A stretch of 23,887 nt of DNA, taken from positions 1 to 23,887 of the forward strand of contig DATAOT010000166.1 in NCBI GenBank assembly GCA_036265615.1, given 5' to 3'. Shown here piece after piece: positions 23,804 to 23,887 of this stretch. The DNA comes from DATAFF01 sp036265615 (GTDB lineage Bacteria > Pseudomonadota > Alphaproteobacteria > Rhizobiales > Aestuariivirgaceae). Within the stretch, counting starts at the first letter, position 1. The number at the start of each line of letters is the position of its first letter. The notes under the pieces are model-generated. The model was not told where the DNA came from. It was given only the letters and a program-made list of their open reading frames with translations, and ran no database searches. The translations under genes and the position numbers were made by a program.

Positions 23804-23887
23804 GTGGGTCAAGACGCCAAACTTCAGCACCGCCTCGCCGCCATCATGGCGACGGATGTCGTGGGGTACTCGCAGAGCATGCAGGCC
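23804..23887 (+). CDS. N-terminal fragment of a class III adenylate/guanylate cyclase
   Basis: GTG at 23804, 3 bases after GAGGGG, opens a frame that runs off the window (28 codons). The residues HRLAAIMATDVVGYSQSM match the start of bacterial class III nucleotide cyclase domains (RRLAAILAADVVGYSRLM type); Asp18 would be the first catalytic metal aspartate. Such proteins in Rhizobiales often continue into TPR domains, which cannot be seen here. The start could also lie at the internal ATG, but that would remove conserved residues. The short length limits confidence in detail, not in family. Confidence 0.75.
   Translation, partial: MGQDAKLQHRLAAIMATDVVGYSQSMQA

Overview
This is a GC-rich chromosomal window that looks like an alphaproteobacterium, probably of the Hyphomicrobiales (Rhizobiales). 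The basis is codon use, gene families (a Liv-type ABC system, a small four-cysteine protein of rhizobial type, a YtcJ-like amidohydrolase, PolX with a PHP domain) and tight operons with overlapping starts and stops. There is no rRNA, CRISPR array, insertion sequence or plasmid or phage machinery. One tRNA gene is present.

Layout. 1-141: the last 46 codons of an unknown gene. 233-5754 (minus strand): a complete branched-chain-amino-acid-type ABC importer read in the order livG, livF, periplasmic binding protein, livH, livM, ending in a short-chain dehydrogenase resembling 2,4-dienoyl-CoA reductases. 6008-7235 (plus): a 76-residue cysteine protein and a two-domain VOC protein of the MhqO type. 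7272-8969 (minus): a YtcJ-like amidohydrolase. 9095-10453 (plus): a TPR protein fused to a 2-oxoglutarate/Fe(II) oxygenase-like domain. 10517-15588: a cell-wall group with a cytoplasmic beta-lactamase-fold hydrolase resembling the AmiE/YbbE muropeptide amidase (minus), then an AmpG permease, a secreted TPR protein with a worn metallopeptidase-like domain, and an MltB-type lytic transglycosylase (all plus). 15582-18563 (minus): an operon of three very small membrane proteins, an APC permease and a membrane-anchored protein of unknown function. 18757-22211 (plus): an M23 peptidase, a PolX-like protein and a YjlB-like cupin, almost without gaps. 22455-22528: tRNA-Gln(CUG). 22655-23591: an ankyrin/cytochrome c gene broken by a 4-bp tandem duplication. 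23804 to the end: the start of a class III adenylate cyclase. The 212 bases at 23592-23803 and the 243 bases at 22212-22454 show no convincing gene; the second holds a likely tRNA promoter.

How the parts may work together. The Liv system imports an unidentified small molecule, perhaps a carboxylate handled by the terminal dehydrogenase. The AmpG group reads as a peptidoglycan turnover set: the lytic transglycosylase makes anhydro-muropeptides, AmpG imports them, and the AmiE-like hydrolase could trim them in the cytoplasm. The M23 peptidase is a further wall hydrolase nearby.

Most unusual signals. (1) Two related heptamer repeats (AGTAGTG and AGTAGGC types) form long intergenic hairpins at four gene ends. 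The stop codons of several flanking genes lie inside them. (2) The PolX-like protein seems to have lost two of three polymerase aspartates while keeping a full PHP site. (3) The cytochrome gene was broken by a precise GCAA duplication. (4) A short leader ORF with a strong ribosome site hands over to the TPR protein by a TGATG overlap. (5) The permease operon has three accessory membrane proteins of 55-127 residues and no recognisable catabolic genes.
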